Of a stretch of DNA of 64,000 nt, positions 1 through 7,836 are shown in pieces. Under the pieces are notes generated by a model. The model was not told where the DNA came from. It saw nothing but the letters and a program-made list of their open reading frames with translations, and did no database searches. Source of the stretch: Caldovatus aquaticus (lineage in GTDB: Bacteria; Pseudomonadota; Alphaproteobacteria; Acetobacterales; Acetobacteraceae); NCBI RefSeq assembly GCF_019458025.1, contig NZ_JAHZUY010000004.1:62001-126000 (forward strand). The letters run 5' to 3'. Made by a program: the position numbers and the translations under genes. Position 1 is the stretch's first letter. Each line of letters begins with the position of its first letter.

Positions 1-1
1 G

Positions 2-529
2 CGGATCTTCCGCGCCGGGGTCGGGCGCACCTTCCAGATCACCGCCACCTTCGGCTCGATGACGGTGCGCGAGAACGTGCAGATGGCGCTGCTCTCGCAC
101 GCGCAACGCCTGTTCGGCCTGTGGCGCCCGGCGCGCCGGCAGATGCGCGCGGAGGCCGAGGCCCTGCTCGCGCGCGTCGGCATGGCGGAGCAGGCGGAGC
201 GGGCCTCGGGCGTGCTCGCCTACGGCGATCTCAAGCGCCTCGAGCTCGCGATTGCGCTCGCCGGCAGGCCGCGCCTCCTGCTGATGGACGAGCCGACCGC
301 CGGCATGGCCGCGGCCGAGCGCCGTGCGCTGATGGCCCTGGTCGCGCGCCTCGCCCGCGAATCGGGCCTCGCCGTGCTGTTCACCGAGCACGACATGGAC
401 GTGGTGTTCGGCCATGCCGACCGCGTGCTGGTGCTCGACCGCGGCCGGGTGCTGGCGGAGGGGACGCCGGAGGCGGTGCGCGCCGATCCCCGCGTGCGCG
501 CCGCCTATCTCGGGGGGGTGGCGGCATGA
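2..529 (+). CDS. livG: Branched-chain amino-acid ABC transporter ATP-binding protein LivG (5' truncated by window edge)
   Basis: The frame is open from base 2, so the gene starts upstream of the window and the Walker A motif is missing. What remains begins with GVGRTFQ and the Q-loop region ITATFGSMTVREN typical of LivG. It continues with a signature-like stretch YGDLKRLELAIAL (a divergent LSGGQ), Walker B LLLMDEPTAGM and the H-loop FTEHDMDVVF. LivG is one of the two ATPases powering the LIV/urea-type high-affinity importers at the inner membrane. Its stop overlaps the livF start (ATGA), so the two are translationally coupled. Substrate specificity (branched-chain amino acid, urea or amide) cannot be told from the ATPase alone. 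Confidence 0.9.
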   Translation, partial: RIFRAGVGRTFQITATFGSMTVRENVQMALLSHAQRLFGLWRPARRQMRAEAEALLARVGMAEQAERASGVLAYGDLKRLELAIALAGRPRLLLMDEPTAGMAAAERRALMALVARLARESGLAVLFTEHDMDVVFGHADRVLVLDRGRVLAEGTPEAVRADPRVRAAYLGGVAA

Positions 530-1251
530 CCGGGGCGCTGCCGCCCGCCCTGCTCGCGGTCGAGGGGCTGGAGGCGCGCTATGGCCGCGCCCGCATCCTG
601 GCGGGGCTCACCTTCCACGTCGCGCGCGGCGAGGTGGTGGTCCTCCTCGGCCGCAACGGCGCCGGCAAGAGCACGACGCTCAAGGCGATCATGGGCCTGG
701 TGCCGCCCACGGCCGGGCGCGTGCGCCTCGCGGGACGCGATCTCGCCGGCCTGCCGCCCTTCCGCATCGCCCGCGCCGGTCTCGGCTACGTGCCGGAGGA
801 GCGGCGCCTCTTTGCCGGGCTCACCGTGCGCGAGAACCTCGCGGTCGGGATGCGTCCCGCCCCGCCCGGACGGCAACCCTGGACGGAGGAGCGGCTGTTC
901 GCGCTGTTCCCCGCGCTCGCCGCGCTGCGCGACCGCCCGGCGGGGCGGATGAGCGGCGGCGAGCAGCAGATGCTCGCCATCGCCCGCACGCTCGCCGGCA
1001 ATCCGCGGCTGCTGCTGCTGGACGAGCCGGCGGAGGGGCTGGCGCCGGTGGTGGTGGAGCGGCTGGCCGAGGCGGTCAAGGCGCTGCGGGCGGAGGGCCT
1101 CGGCATCCTGCTCTCGGAGCAGAACCTGCGCTTCGCCGGCGCGGTCGGCGACCGGGCGCTGATCCTCGAGACCGGCGCGATCCGCTGGGAGGGCCCGCTC
1201 GCCACGCTGCTCGCCGAGGAGGCGCTGCGGGCGCGCTACCTCGCGGTGTGA
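526..1251 (+). CDS. livF: Branched-chain amino-acid ABC transporter ATP-binding protein LivF
   Basis: This 241-aa protein is the second cytoplasmic ATPase of a LIV-type importer. Walker A GRNGAGKST is at about residues 42-50, the signature MSGGEQQML at 142-150 and Walker B LLLLDEPAEGL at 162-172. The ordering GLGYVPEERRLFAGLTV is characteristic of LivF. The ATG overlaps the livG stop by four bases (ATGA), fixing the start by coupling. It is the last gene of its operon here, followed at once by a GC hairpin at 1252-1288. The permease and binding-protein genes must lie upstream of the window. Confidence 0.93.
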   Translation: MTGALPPALLAVEGLEARYGRARILAGLTFHVARGEVVVLLGRNGAGKSTTLKAIMGLVPPTAGRVRLAGRDLAGLPPFRIARAGLGYVPEERRLFAGLTVRENLAVGMRPAPPGRQPWTEERLFALFPALAALRDRPAGRMSGGEQQMLAIARTLAGNPRLLLLDEPAEGLAPVVVERLAEAVKALRAEGLGILLSEQNLRFAGAVGDRALILETGAIRWEGPLATLLAEEALRARYLAV

Positions 1252-1288
1252 GGCGGGGCGGGCACGGGGACGCGGCGAGGGCCCCGCC
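1252..1288 (+). terminator. Hairpin directly after livF
   Basis: A perfect 8-bp inverted repeat, GGCGGGGC at 1252-1259 and GCCCCGCC at 1281-1288, starts at the base after the livF stop codon. There is no T-run, so it is at most a weak or factor-assisted terminator or an mRNA-end stabiliser. Confidence 0.4.
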
Positions 1289-1430
1289 TCCCCGGATCGC
1301 GGCGACTCGGTTCTGGAAGTGGAAGGGCGCCCTGCGCGCCATCGCGCGCGCGATCCTTCGCGCCGCGCTTGTCACCATCGGACGCAAGCCGGAGAATGCG
1401 ACGGCACCCGCCGGAGCCGCGCCTCCCTCC

Positions 1431-2003
1431 ATGTCCGCCCCGCCTGCCGATCCCCGCCTTGCGCGACGCCTTCTCGTCCTGCGGCTGGCCGCGCTTGGCG
1501 CGGCGCTGCCCGCGGCCGGCGCCGCCATGGGCCCGGGCGAGGCGGCGGCCCAGGGCGCCAAGGCCGGTCCGTCCCCGCTGCCGAAGGACGGCCGCGACGG
1601 CGGCGGCCGCACCGGCCTCACCGACGCCGATCCCGACGATGCCCCTGGCGAGGGCCGCGGAGGACTGGGGCCGCGGGGCCGCGGAGGCGTCTCGGACGCC
1701 GACCCGGGGGATCCGCCGGGCCGCGGCCGTGGCGGAGGCGGGGTGTCGGACGCGGATCCGGGCGACCCGCCGGGGCAGGGCCGCGGCGGGCCGGGTTCCT
1801 CCGATTCCGACCCGGCCGACCCGCCCGGACGCGGGCGGGGGGGCCGGACGCAGGAGCGCAGCATCGGCACGTCCGACGCCGACCCCTCGGACGAGCCCGG
1901 CCGGGGGCGTGGCAGCCCAGGAAAGGACGCCGCCCCCCGCGAGCGCCGTGTGACCGACAACGATCCTGACGATCCCCCCGGGCGGGGACGCGGCTGGAAC
2001 TGA
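1431..2003 (+). CDS. Predicted secreted protein with six Asp-Pro-Gly-Arg repeats, unknown function
   Basis: I do not recognise this 190-aa protein. Residues 8-40 (RLARRLLVLRLAALGAALPA, then small residues) look like a signal peptide or N-terminal anchor. The rest is low complexity, dominated by six copies of a 14-residue unit with consensus [ST]-D-x-D-P-x-D-x-P-G-x-G-R-G, at about residues 64-77, 88-101, 106-119, 124-137, 148-161 and 175-188. The last copy sits almost at the C terminus (RGRGWN). Each unit pairs an acidic head (up to four Asp) with a basic Gly-Arg tail, so the mature protein should be disordered and zwitterionic. The start is the only ATG before the hydrophobic segment, and no clear Shine-Dalgarno sequence is visible. 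Repeat conservation at protein level, with varied linkers (Gly-rich, charged), supports a real coding region despite the GC-rich composition. Confidence 0.65.
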   Translation: MSAPPADPRLARRLLVLRLAALGAALPAAGAAMGPGEAAAQGAKAGPSPLPKDGRDGGGRTGLTDADPDDAPGEGRGGLGPRGRGGVSDADPGDPPGRGRGGGGVSDADPGDPPGQGRGGPGSSDSDPADPPGRGRGGRTQERSIGTSDADPSDEPGRGRGSPGKDAAPRERRVTDNDPDDPPGRGRGWN

Positions 2004-2004
2004 C

Positions 2005-2035
2005 GGCCTGCGGCCGCCCGGCCGCGGCGCAGGCC
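2005..2035 (+). terminator. Hairpin after the repeat protein
   Basis: GGCCTGCG at 2005-2012 pairs with CGCAGGCC at 2028-2035, immediately after the stop codon. A nested alternative GCGGCC/GGCCGC stem lies inside. No T-run follows. Confidence 0.4.
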
Positions 2036-2297
2036 GGGGCGAGCGTTCCGGCCTTGCTCCCCTCCCCGCCCCCGCACGCCGCAGGCGTTCCGCCCCCTGC
2101 CCGATGACCGCGCCGGTCTCCGCCGCCTGGCCGCACGCCTCGGGCGCCCGGGCGCGATGGCCGGATCGGCCTGTTCCCTGTCCGCCGCCCCGAGCGCAGG
2201 ATGGGCAGGCGTGGCGCCGCAGGGCCCCCAGGGCGCAAACCGGAAAGGTCGGAAAGCAGGACGGAAATTCGCGCCACCGGCGCCGGAACGGTGCATA

Positions 2298-2858
2298 ATG
2301 GATCGCGCCATGCGGGCCCCGTCACGACGCCGGATGCTGGTCGTCGCCGCCGCCAGCGCGGCCGGCCTCCTTGCGCCCTCTCGCGTCCGCGCCCGCCCGC
2401 TGCAGCGGCTGATCTGGGTGATCAACCAGCGGGACGAGGAATTCGCCGCCACCTACCGGCGCGAGGACGGGCACTACGACTTCCATGCGCTGGCGCGGCT
2501 CCAGCACCTGTTCCGCGACATCCGCGAGAACCTGCCCGGGCCGCTGCCGCCGCAGCTGATCGACCTGCTCGCCATACTGCAGGAAAGCTTCGGCTTCGAC
2601 CGGCCGCTTCGACTGCACTCCGGCTACCGCACGCCGCGCACCAACGCCTCGATCGGAGAAGGGGCCTCGCCGCGCAGCTTCCACCTGCATGGCATGGCGG
2701 CCGACATCTCGATGCGCGGGGTTTCGCCGCTCGACCTGGCGCTGGCCGCGCACGCGATCTCGCTGCGGCTCGGGATCATGGGCGTCGGGCTCTACGGCCA
2801 CTTCGTCCATGTGGACATCGGGCCGGTCGCGCGCTGGACCCGGATCGGAAGAAGCTGA
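2298..2858 (+). CDS. DUF882/YcbK-like M15-family peptidase with Tat-type signal
   Basis: This 186-aa protein starts with RRRMLVVAAASAAGLL (about residues 10-25), a twin-arginine-like export signal. The domain that follows carries the M15/YcbK zinc signature: SFHLHGMAAD (H129 and D136) and a distal GHFVHVD (H171), plus HSGYRTPRTN. Family members are zinc carboxypeptidase-like murein endopeptidases acting on cell-wall peptide stems in the periplasm. The ATG at 2298 is used; a second ATG at 2310 would give a slightly shorter N terminus. It stands alone, between the repeat protein and the convergent pseudo-protease gene. Confidence 0.85.
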   Translation: MDRAMRAPSRRRMLVVAAASAAGLLAPSRVRARPLQRLIWVINQRDEEFAATYRREDGHYDFHALARLQHLFRDIRENLPGPLPPQLIDLLAILQESFGFDRPLRLHSGYRTPRTNASIGEGASPRSFHLHGMAADISMRGVSPLDLALAAHAISLRLGIMGVGLYGHFVHVDIGPVARWTRIGRS

Positions 2859-2863
2859 GCGGC

Positions 2864-2896
2864 CGGCCGCGGGCCCGGTCCGGGCCGGGACGGCCG
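2864..2896. terminator. Bidirectional hairpin between convergent genes
   Basis: A nested structure lies between two convergent stops: an outer CGGCCG pair (2864-2869 with 2891-2896) and an inner GGCCC/GGGCC stem around 2872-2886. It could serve as a shared terminator for both strands. There is no U-tract, so support is structural only. Confidence 0.35.
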
Positions 2897-2909
2897 CGGG
2901 GCTGCGCCG

Positions 2910-3893
2910 TCAGTGCAGCCGCGGCGCCTTGAGGAACCGGCGCCGGTCGGCCGACTCGACCACCACCTCGCGCCGCCGTCCGCCGCGGAGGATCACCAGG
3001 GGAACCGGCGCGCCCGCCGCGCCGCAGCCCCACACCGCCTTCCAGAAGGCACCCAGCTCCTCGATCCGAGTGGCGCCCACCGCGAGCAGGCGATCGCCCG
3101 GGCGAACCCCCGCATGCTCCGCCGGCCCCCCGGGCGCCACCGCGACCACCGTGACGCCCTCCTCGTCCTCCGAGGCGTAGAGGCCGAGCCAGGGGCGCGC
3201 CGGCCGGTTCACGCGGCCATAGGCCAGCAGGTCATCGAGGATCGGCGCCAGGCCGCTGACCGGCACCACCATGTTGAGGTCGAGCCTGCGGCCCATCGAA
3301 TCGCGCCGCTGCAGGATGAGCGAGCCGATGCCGAGCAATCTCCCGTCCTCGCCGATCAGCGCCGCGCCGCCCCAGGCAGGATGGGCTGGCGCGGTGTAGA
3401 AGGCGTCGTCGAGGGCGTATTCCCAGTAGCCCGCAAAGGGCTGGCGCGCCGCGATGACGCAGGCGACCGCCCGCGCGCGGCCGCCGGCGGCGGCCAGCAC
3501 CGCCCGCGAGCCCGGCTGCGCCTGCCCTGCCTCGCCGATCTCGAGCGCCGGCACGTCCTCCAGCCGGCCGAGCGCCTGCACCAGGCCGAAGCCGCTCTCG
3601 TGGTCATAGGCGAGCGCGTGGCCCGGGACGACCCGCCCGGCCGCCGTGGTGAGCCAGACCGATTCCGCCTCGGCGATCAGGTAGCCGATGGTGAGCACCA
3701 GCCCGTCGCGGCGGATCAGCACGCCGCTGCCCTGACGCTCGGTGCCGAGGGTGCGCGCGGTGAAGGCGTCCTCCGGAACCACCGACTTCAGCCCGAGCAC
3801 CGCCCCGAGCGCGCGGTCGAGCGGAAACGGCCACTCCACGGGGTCCGGTTGGAGTTCGGCCGGGATTTCCCAGTCCTCTTCGCTGTTTGCCAT
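2910..3893 (-). CDS. Trypsin-fold (S1C/HtrA-like) protein with PDZ domain and lost catalytic triad
   Basis: This protein of about 327 aa has the layout of a DegP/HtrA protease: a trypsin-like double barrel at about residues 50-225, then one PDZ domain at about 234-304 (PWLGLYA, GGPAEHAGVRPGDRLL). By alignment to the usual motifs every catalytic residue is replaced. The LTNAHV His position reads LTIGYL (Tyr71), the DLALL Asp position reads GFGLV (Gly101), and GNSGGPL reads AWGGAAL (Gly175). No signal peptide is visible. It is therefore probably not a peptidase but a binding or scaffold protein. ATG 3893 (MANSEED) is preferred; in-frame starts at 3905 and 3947 exist and no strong ribosome site decides between them. 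Confidence 0.75.
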   Translation of the reverse strand: MANSEEDWEIPAELQPDPVEWPFPLDRALGAVLGLKSVVPEDAFTARTLGTERQGSGVLIRRDGLVLTIGYLIAEAESVWLTTAAGRVVPGHALAYDHESGFGLVQALGRLEDVPALEIGEAGQAQPGSRAVLAAAGGRARAVACVIAARQPFAGYWEYALDDAFYTAPAHPAWGGAALIGEDGRLLGIGSLILQRRDSMGRRLDLNMVVPVSGLAPILDDLLAYGRVNRPARPWLGLYASEDEEGVTVVAVAPGGPAEHAGVRPGDRLLAVGATRIEELGAFWKAVWGCGAAGAPVPLVILRGGRRREVVVESADRRRFLKAPRLH

Positions 3894-3947
3894 GCGTCGA
3901 TCCATCAGGGGCGCGGAGGCCGGCCTGCCCGCGAGGAGGGACAGCAT

Positions 3948-4266
3948 ACCGGCGCCCCCTTTCTCCCGCCACGCTCCCGGGTGGCGCCGCGGGCCGCCAA
4001 CGCCTTCACTTCATATGCCATGAAAATCGTTCAGTCCCTTGATATAATAAAACATGACACGCCCGATCGAGACTCATCCCGATTCGCAAGAAAGGCCGTA
4101 ACGCGGTTCGCGCAAACCGCCTCCTTCGCGCGGTCCGGGACCGGGCGCCGGCAGCCGTCGCGACCCGCCCGCACCGGCCGCCCCGCCATGGGGCGTGCCG
4201 CTTCTTCTCTCGCATAGCCGGCGCAAAGGCCGCCCGGCGCCGGGTTAGCCGCTTGTTCATGCGGGC
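3948..4266. other. Divergent intergenic region with an AT-rich island
   Basis: About 320 bases separate the divergent pseudo-protease and GGDEF-EAL genes. Bases about 4008-4100 are far more AT-rich than the rest of the window and include TATAAT at 4043-4048. No convincing -35 sits at the right distance, so the strand of the promoter is unclear. Two small inverted repeats are present: GCGGTT/AACCGC near 4100 and CCGGCGC/GCGCCGG at 4218-4243. No gene is seen in it. Confidence 0.5.
4043..4048 (+). promoter_or_regulatory. Candidate -10 element (TATAAT) in AT-rich island
   Basis: An exact TATAAT lies in the only clearly AT-rich stretch of this neighbourhood, about 220 bases before the GGDEF-EAL start. 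A matching -35 hexamer is not obvious, and the complementary strand also has TA-rich hexamers that could serve the leftward gene. Confidence 0.3.
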
Positions 4267-6249
4267 GTGAGAAGTGCTCGGCGGATGCGATCCCCCCTCC
4301 TTCAACTCCCCCGGCGCCATCACGGCGATGGGCCGAGCGGCGGCCAGAAGCCCGCGACCGCCCGCTTCCCGAACGACCGCTGCGACGGCGTCTGTCGTGC
4401 CGCACTCGTGCTGCTGGCGCTGCTCGTGGGCCTGCTCGGCGGGCTGCCCTACTGGATGGGCACGGCGCGTGCCCCGGCCGAGGCCGCGGGCGTCGCCGAC
4501 CCGCGCGCCGACGCCGTGCTGCCGCCCTCTTCGCGTCCGGGACGGCACCAGGGCATCGCCGCTGCCGCGCCGGAGCCGCCCCGGTCCTGGCCGGGGGATC
4601 TGGCCGGGACGCCCGCCACCGCCACGCCCGTCCTCGGGCTGCTCGTGGCCCTGCTCTCGGCCCTGCTGCTGTTCCTCGCGGCCAGGCTCGGCGCGCGCCC
4701 CGCGGAGCGCGCGCTCGCGAGGCTGTCCGACGAGACGCAGACCGACGCGCTCACCGGCCTGCCCAACCGCGGAGCCTTCGTCGCACGGCTCGCGGCGATG
4801 CTCGCTGGGGCCGGGACCGGCCACCAGGTGGCACTGATCGTCCTGCACCTCGACCGGCTGCGCGAGGCCAACGCGATGCAGGGGCAGGCGGCCGGCGATG
4901 CGCTGGTGCGCGAGGCCGCGGAGCGGATGCGGCGCTGTCTGCGCCCCGGAGACGCGCTGGGCCGGCTCAGCGGCGACGAATTCGCCGTCGCCGCGGCGGG
5001 GCTTCCGGACGCCGGTTCCGCCGCCGCGCTGGCGGCGCGGCTGCAGGCGGCGCTGCAGGCGAAACCCGTCGCGCATGACGGACGGTCGCTCCGTCTCAGC
5101 GCCACACTTGGCCTTGCCGTCGCGCCGGACGCGATCCCCGCCGCCGAGCCGGACACGCCCGATCCCGGCGCGCGCCGGGCCGAGGCCCTGCTCGGCGCCG
5201 CCTGCAGCGCCCTCTACCGCGCGAAGGGCTCGGCGCGCGGGACCGTGGCGGTCTTCTCCGTCGCCGATCGGCAGCGCGCCGAACGCGAGGCGGTCCTGCT
5301 GCAAAGCCTCGAAGCCGTCGCCGGCGCTTCGCCTGCCATGGGAAGCGGGGCCGCCTTCCCGGACGGCACCCCCGCCCTGGAAGGCCTGTATGCGGCGTTC
5401 CAGCCCCAGGTGCGCCTGGCGGATGGCGCAGTGACGGGTTTCGAGGCCCTGCTGCGCTGGGACCATCCCGTGCTCGGCCCCCTGTCGCCGGCGGAGTTCC
5501 TGCCCTGGGCGGAGCGGGCCGGGCACGCGGCCCTGCTCGGCGAGGCGGTCCGCCGCATCGCCTTCCGCGCCTACGCCCGATTGCGGGCCGCCGGCCTCTT
5601 CACCGGCGCCGTCGCGCCGCCACGCCTGGCCGTGAACCTCTCCGCGGCCGAGCTGGCGAGTCCGGACTGCACGCTCCGGCTCGAACACGCCCTCATCGAG
5701 GCCGGCCTCTCCCCGGAGGCGCTGGAAATCGAGATCACCGAGGAGGTGCTGCTCGACCGGGTCGCCCCCGAGGTGCGCGAGCGTCTGGCCGCCTTGCGCC
5801 GGCGCGGCGCGCGCCTCGCGCTGGACGATTTCGGCACCGGCTATGCCGGGCTGCACCAGCTGCTGCGGCTGCCGCTCGACGCGATCAAGCTCGACCGCTG
5901 CTTCGTCGGCGGCCTCGGCCTCGACCGCCGGGCAGAGGAGATCGTGCGCGCCGCGGTCACCCTGGCGCACAGCCTCGGGCTGGAGCTGGTGGCCGAAGGG
6001 GTGGAGACCGAACTGCAGCTCGCCCGGCTGCGTGCCCTGCGCTGCGACGCCGTCCAGGGCTTCCTGATCGCCCGGCCGATGCGACCGCAGGAACTTGCCA
6101 CCTGGCTGCTGGCCCGGCGCAGCGGGTTCGATGCCACGGTCAGGCTGCCGACGCCCGGGGCGCTGCCGCCCTCGCCACCGGCCGCCGCCCGGGCCGCTCC
6201 GGGCGTCGTCGCGCTGCGCCGGCGCGAGACGGGCGCGCAGCAGCGCTAG
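4267..6249 (+). CDS. Membrane-bound GGDEF-EAL cyclic-di-GMP protein (degenerate GGDEF, intact EAL)
   Basis: This protein of about 660 aa has two hydrophobic segments (about residues 45-60 and 121-139) flanking a short Pro/Ala-rich, probably periplasmic loop. A GGDEF domain follows (DALTGLPNR at 160-168, SGDEF at 235-239), then a C-terminal EAL domain. In the GGDEF domain the first metal-binding Asp is replaced by His194, while the guanine-contact positions Asn202 and Asp211 are kept, so cyclase activity is doubtful. The EAL domain keeps FEALLRW, NLSA, EITEE, DDFGTGYAG, IKLD and AEGVET, so cyclic-di-GMP phosphodiesterase activity is likely. The start is GTG 4267; ATG 4285 in the same frame is an alternative. 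It would tie c-di-GMP turnover to an unknown membrane or periplasmic input. Confidence 0.85.
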   Translation: MRSARRMRSPLLQLPRRHHGDGPSGGQKPATARFPNDRCDGVCRAALVLLALLVGLLGGLPYWMGTARAPAEAAGVADPRADAVLPPSSRPGRHQGIAAAAPEPPRSWPGDLAGTPATATPVLGLLVALLSALLLFLAARLGARPAERALARLSDETQTDALTGLPNRGAFVARLAAMLAGAGTGHQVALIVLHLDRLREANAMQGQAAGDALVREAAERMRRCLRPGDALGRLSGDEFAVAAAGLPDAGSAAALAARLQAALQAKPVAHDGRSLRLSATLGLAVAPDAIPAAEPDTPDPGARRAEALLGAACSALYRAKGSARGTVAVFSVADRQRAEREAVLLQSLEAVAGASPAMGSGAAFPDGTPALEGLYAAFQPQVRLADGAVTGFEALLRWDHPVLGPLSPAEFLPWAERAGHAALLGEAVRRIAFRAYARLRAAGLFTGAVAPPRLAVNLSAAELASPDCTLRLEHALIEAGLSPEALEIEITEEVLLDRVAPEVRERLAALRRRGARLALDDFGTGYAGLHQLLRLPLDAIKLDRCFVGGLGLDRRAEEIVRAAVTLAHSLGLELVAEGVETELQLARLRALRCDAVQGFLIARPMRPQELATWLLARRSGFDATVRLPTPGALPPSPPAAARAAPGVVALRRRETGAQQR

Positions 6250-6251
6250 AG

Positions 6252-6269
6252 CCGGCCGCCGACGGCCGG
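6252..6269. terminator. Hairpin between convergent GGDEF-EAL and aminotransferase genes
   Basis: CCGGCCG at 6252-6258, a CCGA loop and CGGCCGG at 6263-6269 form a perfect 7-bp stem three bases after the GGDEF-EAL stop. There is no T-run. Confidence 0.4.
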
Positions 6270-6368
6270 ACGCGACGGAAGCGGCGATCGGCCCCGCGAA
6301 CAAACGGCAAGGGCCGCTGCCGGGAACAGGGTGAAACGGCCCCGCCCCGCCGGAGCCCGCGGCACCCC

Positions 6369-7604
6369 TCAGCGGCGGTGGCGCACGTTGCCGCTCCGCT
6401 CCGGGATGCCGGTCTGCTCGAAGCACACCCGCGCGAAGGCCGCGATCCCCTCGCGGATCTCCTCCTTCGACGGCAGCGCGAAGCAGAGCCGGAGCTGCGA
6501 GCGGGCGCTCGCCGGGTCGCAGGCCCATTCCGGGCCGGGATTGAAGGCGATGCCCCGCTCGGCCGCCGGCTGGACGAGCTTCGTCACGTCCACCGCGTCG
6601 GGCAGGCGGACCCACAGGAAGATCCCGCCCTTCGGCGCCCAGCACTCGGCGGCGCTGCCGAACTCGCGCGCAACCGCCTCCAGCATGGTGGTGAGCTTGT
6701 CCTCCAGCACGCCGCGCAGCCTCGCCACATGGCTGTCAAAGTGGCGCGAGAAGTACTCGGCGACGAGCATCTGCTCGAGCGCCCCGGTGCCGGCGTCGGT
6801 CTTCAGCGCGACGAGGCGGGAGAGCACGGGCCAGGGCGCGACCGCGTAGGCGACGCGCAGCGCCGGCGCGAGCGTCTTGGAGAAGGAGCCGATGTGGATC
6901 ACCTGCTCCGGGTCGAGCGCGTAGAGCGCCGGCGGCGCCTCGGTGCCGGCCCAGACCAGGTCGGCATAGCACTCGTCCTCGAAGATCGGCACGCCGTGCG
7001 CGCGGGCGAGCGCGATCAGCCGGTGCCGGCGCTCGAGCGGCAGGATCGAGCCGGTGGGGTTCTGGATGGTGGGGATGGTGTAGAGGAATTTCGGCGTGAT
7101 CCCCCGCGCCTTCAGGTCGCCGAGGATCGTCTCCAGCGCGTCCATGCGGATCCCGTCGGCGTCGAGGGGCATCGGCACGATGTTCGCGCCGCGCTTGCGC
7201 GCCCGGGTGATGGTGCCGTTGTAGGACAGCTCCTCGATCAGGACCGTATCGCCGGGCTCGATCAGCAGGTCCATGACCAGATCGAGGCCCTGGAGCGAGC
7301 CTGAGGTGATCAGCACGTCCTCGCGCGTGCAGGCGATGCCGCGGTGGCGCGCGAGCTTGTCGGCGACCACCTCGCGCAGCCCCGCGTGGCCGAGCGGGCC
7401 GTGGCCAAGGTTGTAGAGGGCGAGGTTCGGCCCCTCGCGCCGCAGCACCGCGGCGGCGGCCGCGGCGAGCGCCTCGGCCGGAACCTGCGTCGGGTCGTTG
7501 TGCCCGCCGACGAAATTGTACCTCGGGAAGCCAGTCCAGCGCGGCGCCGGTTCCGGCGTGTCCTTGCGGAAGAGGCGGGCATAGTCGGGGCCGGGGCTGG
7601 TCAT
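6369..7604 (-). CDS. PLP-dependent aminotransferase, class I/II (2-aminoadipate/MocR-like fold)
   Basis: This 411-aa fold-type I aminotransferase carries the LysN/2-aminoadipate-type signature: YNLGHGPLGHAGLREVVADKL, LITSGSLQGLDL, the Asn of IQNPTGS, the Asp of FEDECYADL, and the Schiff-base lysine at about residue 243 in SFSKTLAPALR. Such enzymes transfer amino groups from aromatic or aliphatic amino acids to 2-oxo acids in the cytoplasm; the exact substrate cannot be set here. No GntR DNA-binding domain is fused. ATG 7604 fits the family's N terminus (MTSPGPDYARLF). It diverges from the persulfide dioxygenase gene. Confidence 0.85.
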   Translation of the reverse strand: MTSPGPDYARLFRKDTPEPAPRWTGFPRYNFVGGHNDPTQVPAEALAAAAAAVLRREGPNLALYNLGHGPLGHAGLREVVADKLARHRGIACTREDVLITSGSLQGLDLVMDLLIEPGDTVLIEELSYNGTITRARKRGANIVPMPLDADGIRMDALETILGDLKARGITPKFLYTIPTIQNPTGSILPLERRHRLIALARAHGVPIFEDECYADLVWAGTEAPPALYALDPEQVIHIGSFSKTLAPALRVAYAVAPWPVLSRLVALKTDAGTGALEQMLVAEYFSRHFDSHVARLRGVLEDKLTTMLEAVAREFGSAAECWAPKGGIFLWVRLPDAVDVTKLVQPAAERGIAFNPGPEWACDPASARSQLRLCFALPSKEEIREGIAAFARVCFEQTGIPERSGNVRHRR

Positions 7605-7836
7605 GGCGGAGACACGTTCGGTCCTTGGCCGTGGTCGGCGGGTTCGAGACTGTGCGCGGACGCCGGTCCGGAGGTTCCTTCCGCCGGCACGCGGGCCGGG
7701 CCGGGGCGGCCTCCTCCCCGCACTCTGCCGACCGTTGAACATCCCGGCAACCCTCATCGCCTGCGCCGGCCGGCGGGGCATCGGCTATGCTCGGCCCCAC
7801 GGCGCCGCCGGAGCGCCGGCGCGAGGGAGGAGACGC

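Noticed and set aside
1620-1994. Direct repeats that could suggest a CRISPR array or minisatellite
   Set aside because: The repeats are imperfect at DNA level, in phase with codons, unequally spaced and lack unique spacers of constant length, so they are protein repeats.
4006-6645. A very long open frame (879 codons) antisense to the GGDEF-EAL gene
   Set aside because: It has no recognisable domain and is Arg/Gly/Ala-rich, as expected when the third codon positions of the opposite gene are G or C. The plus-strand frame has two full domains.
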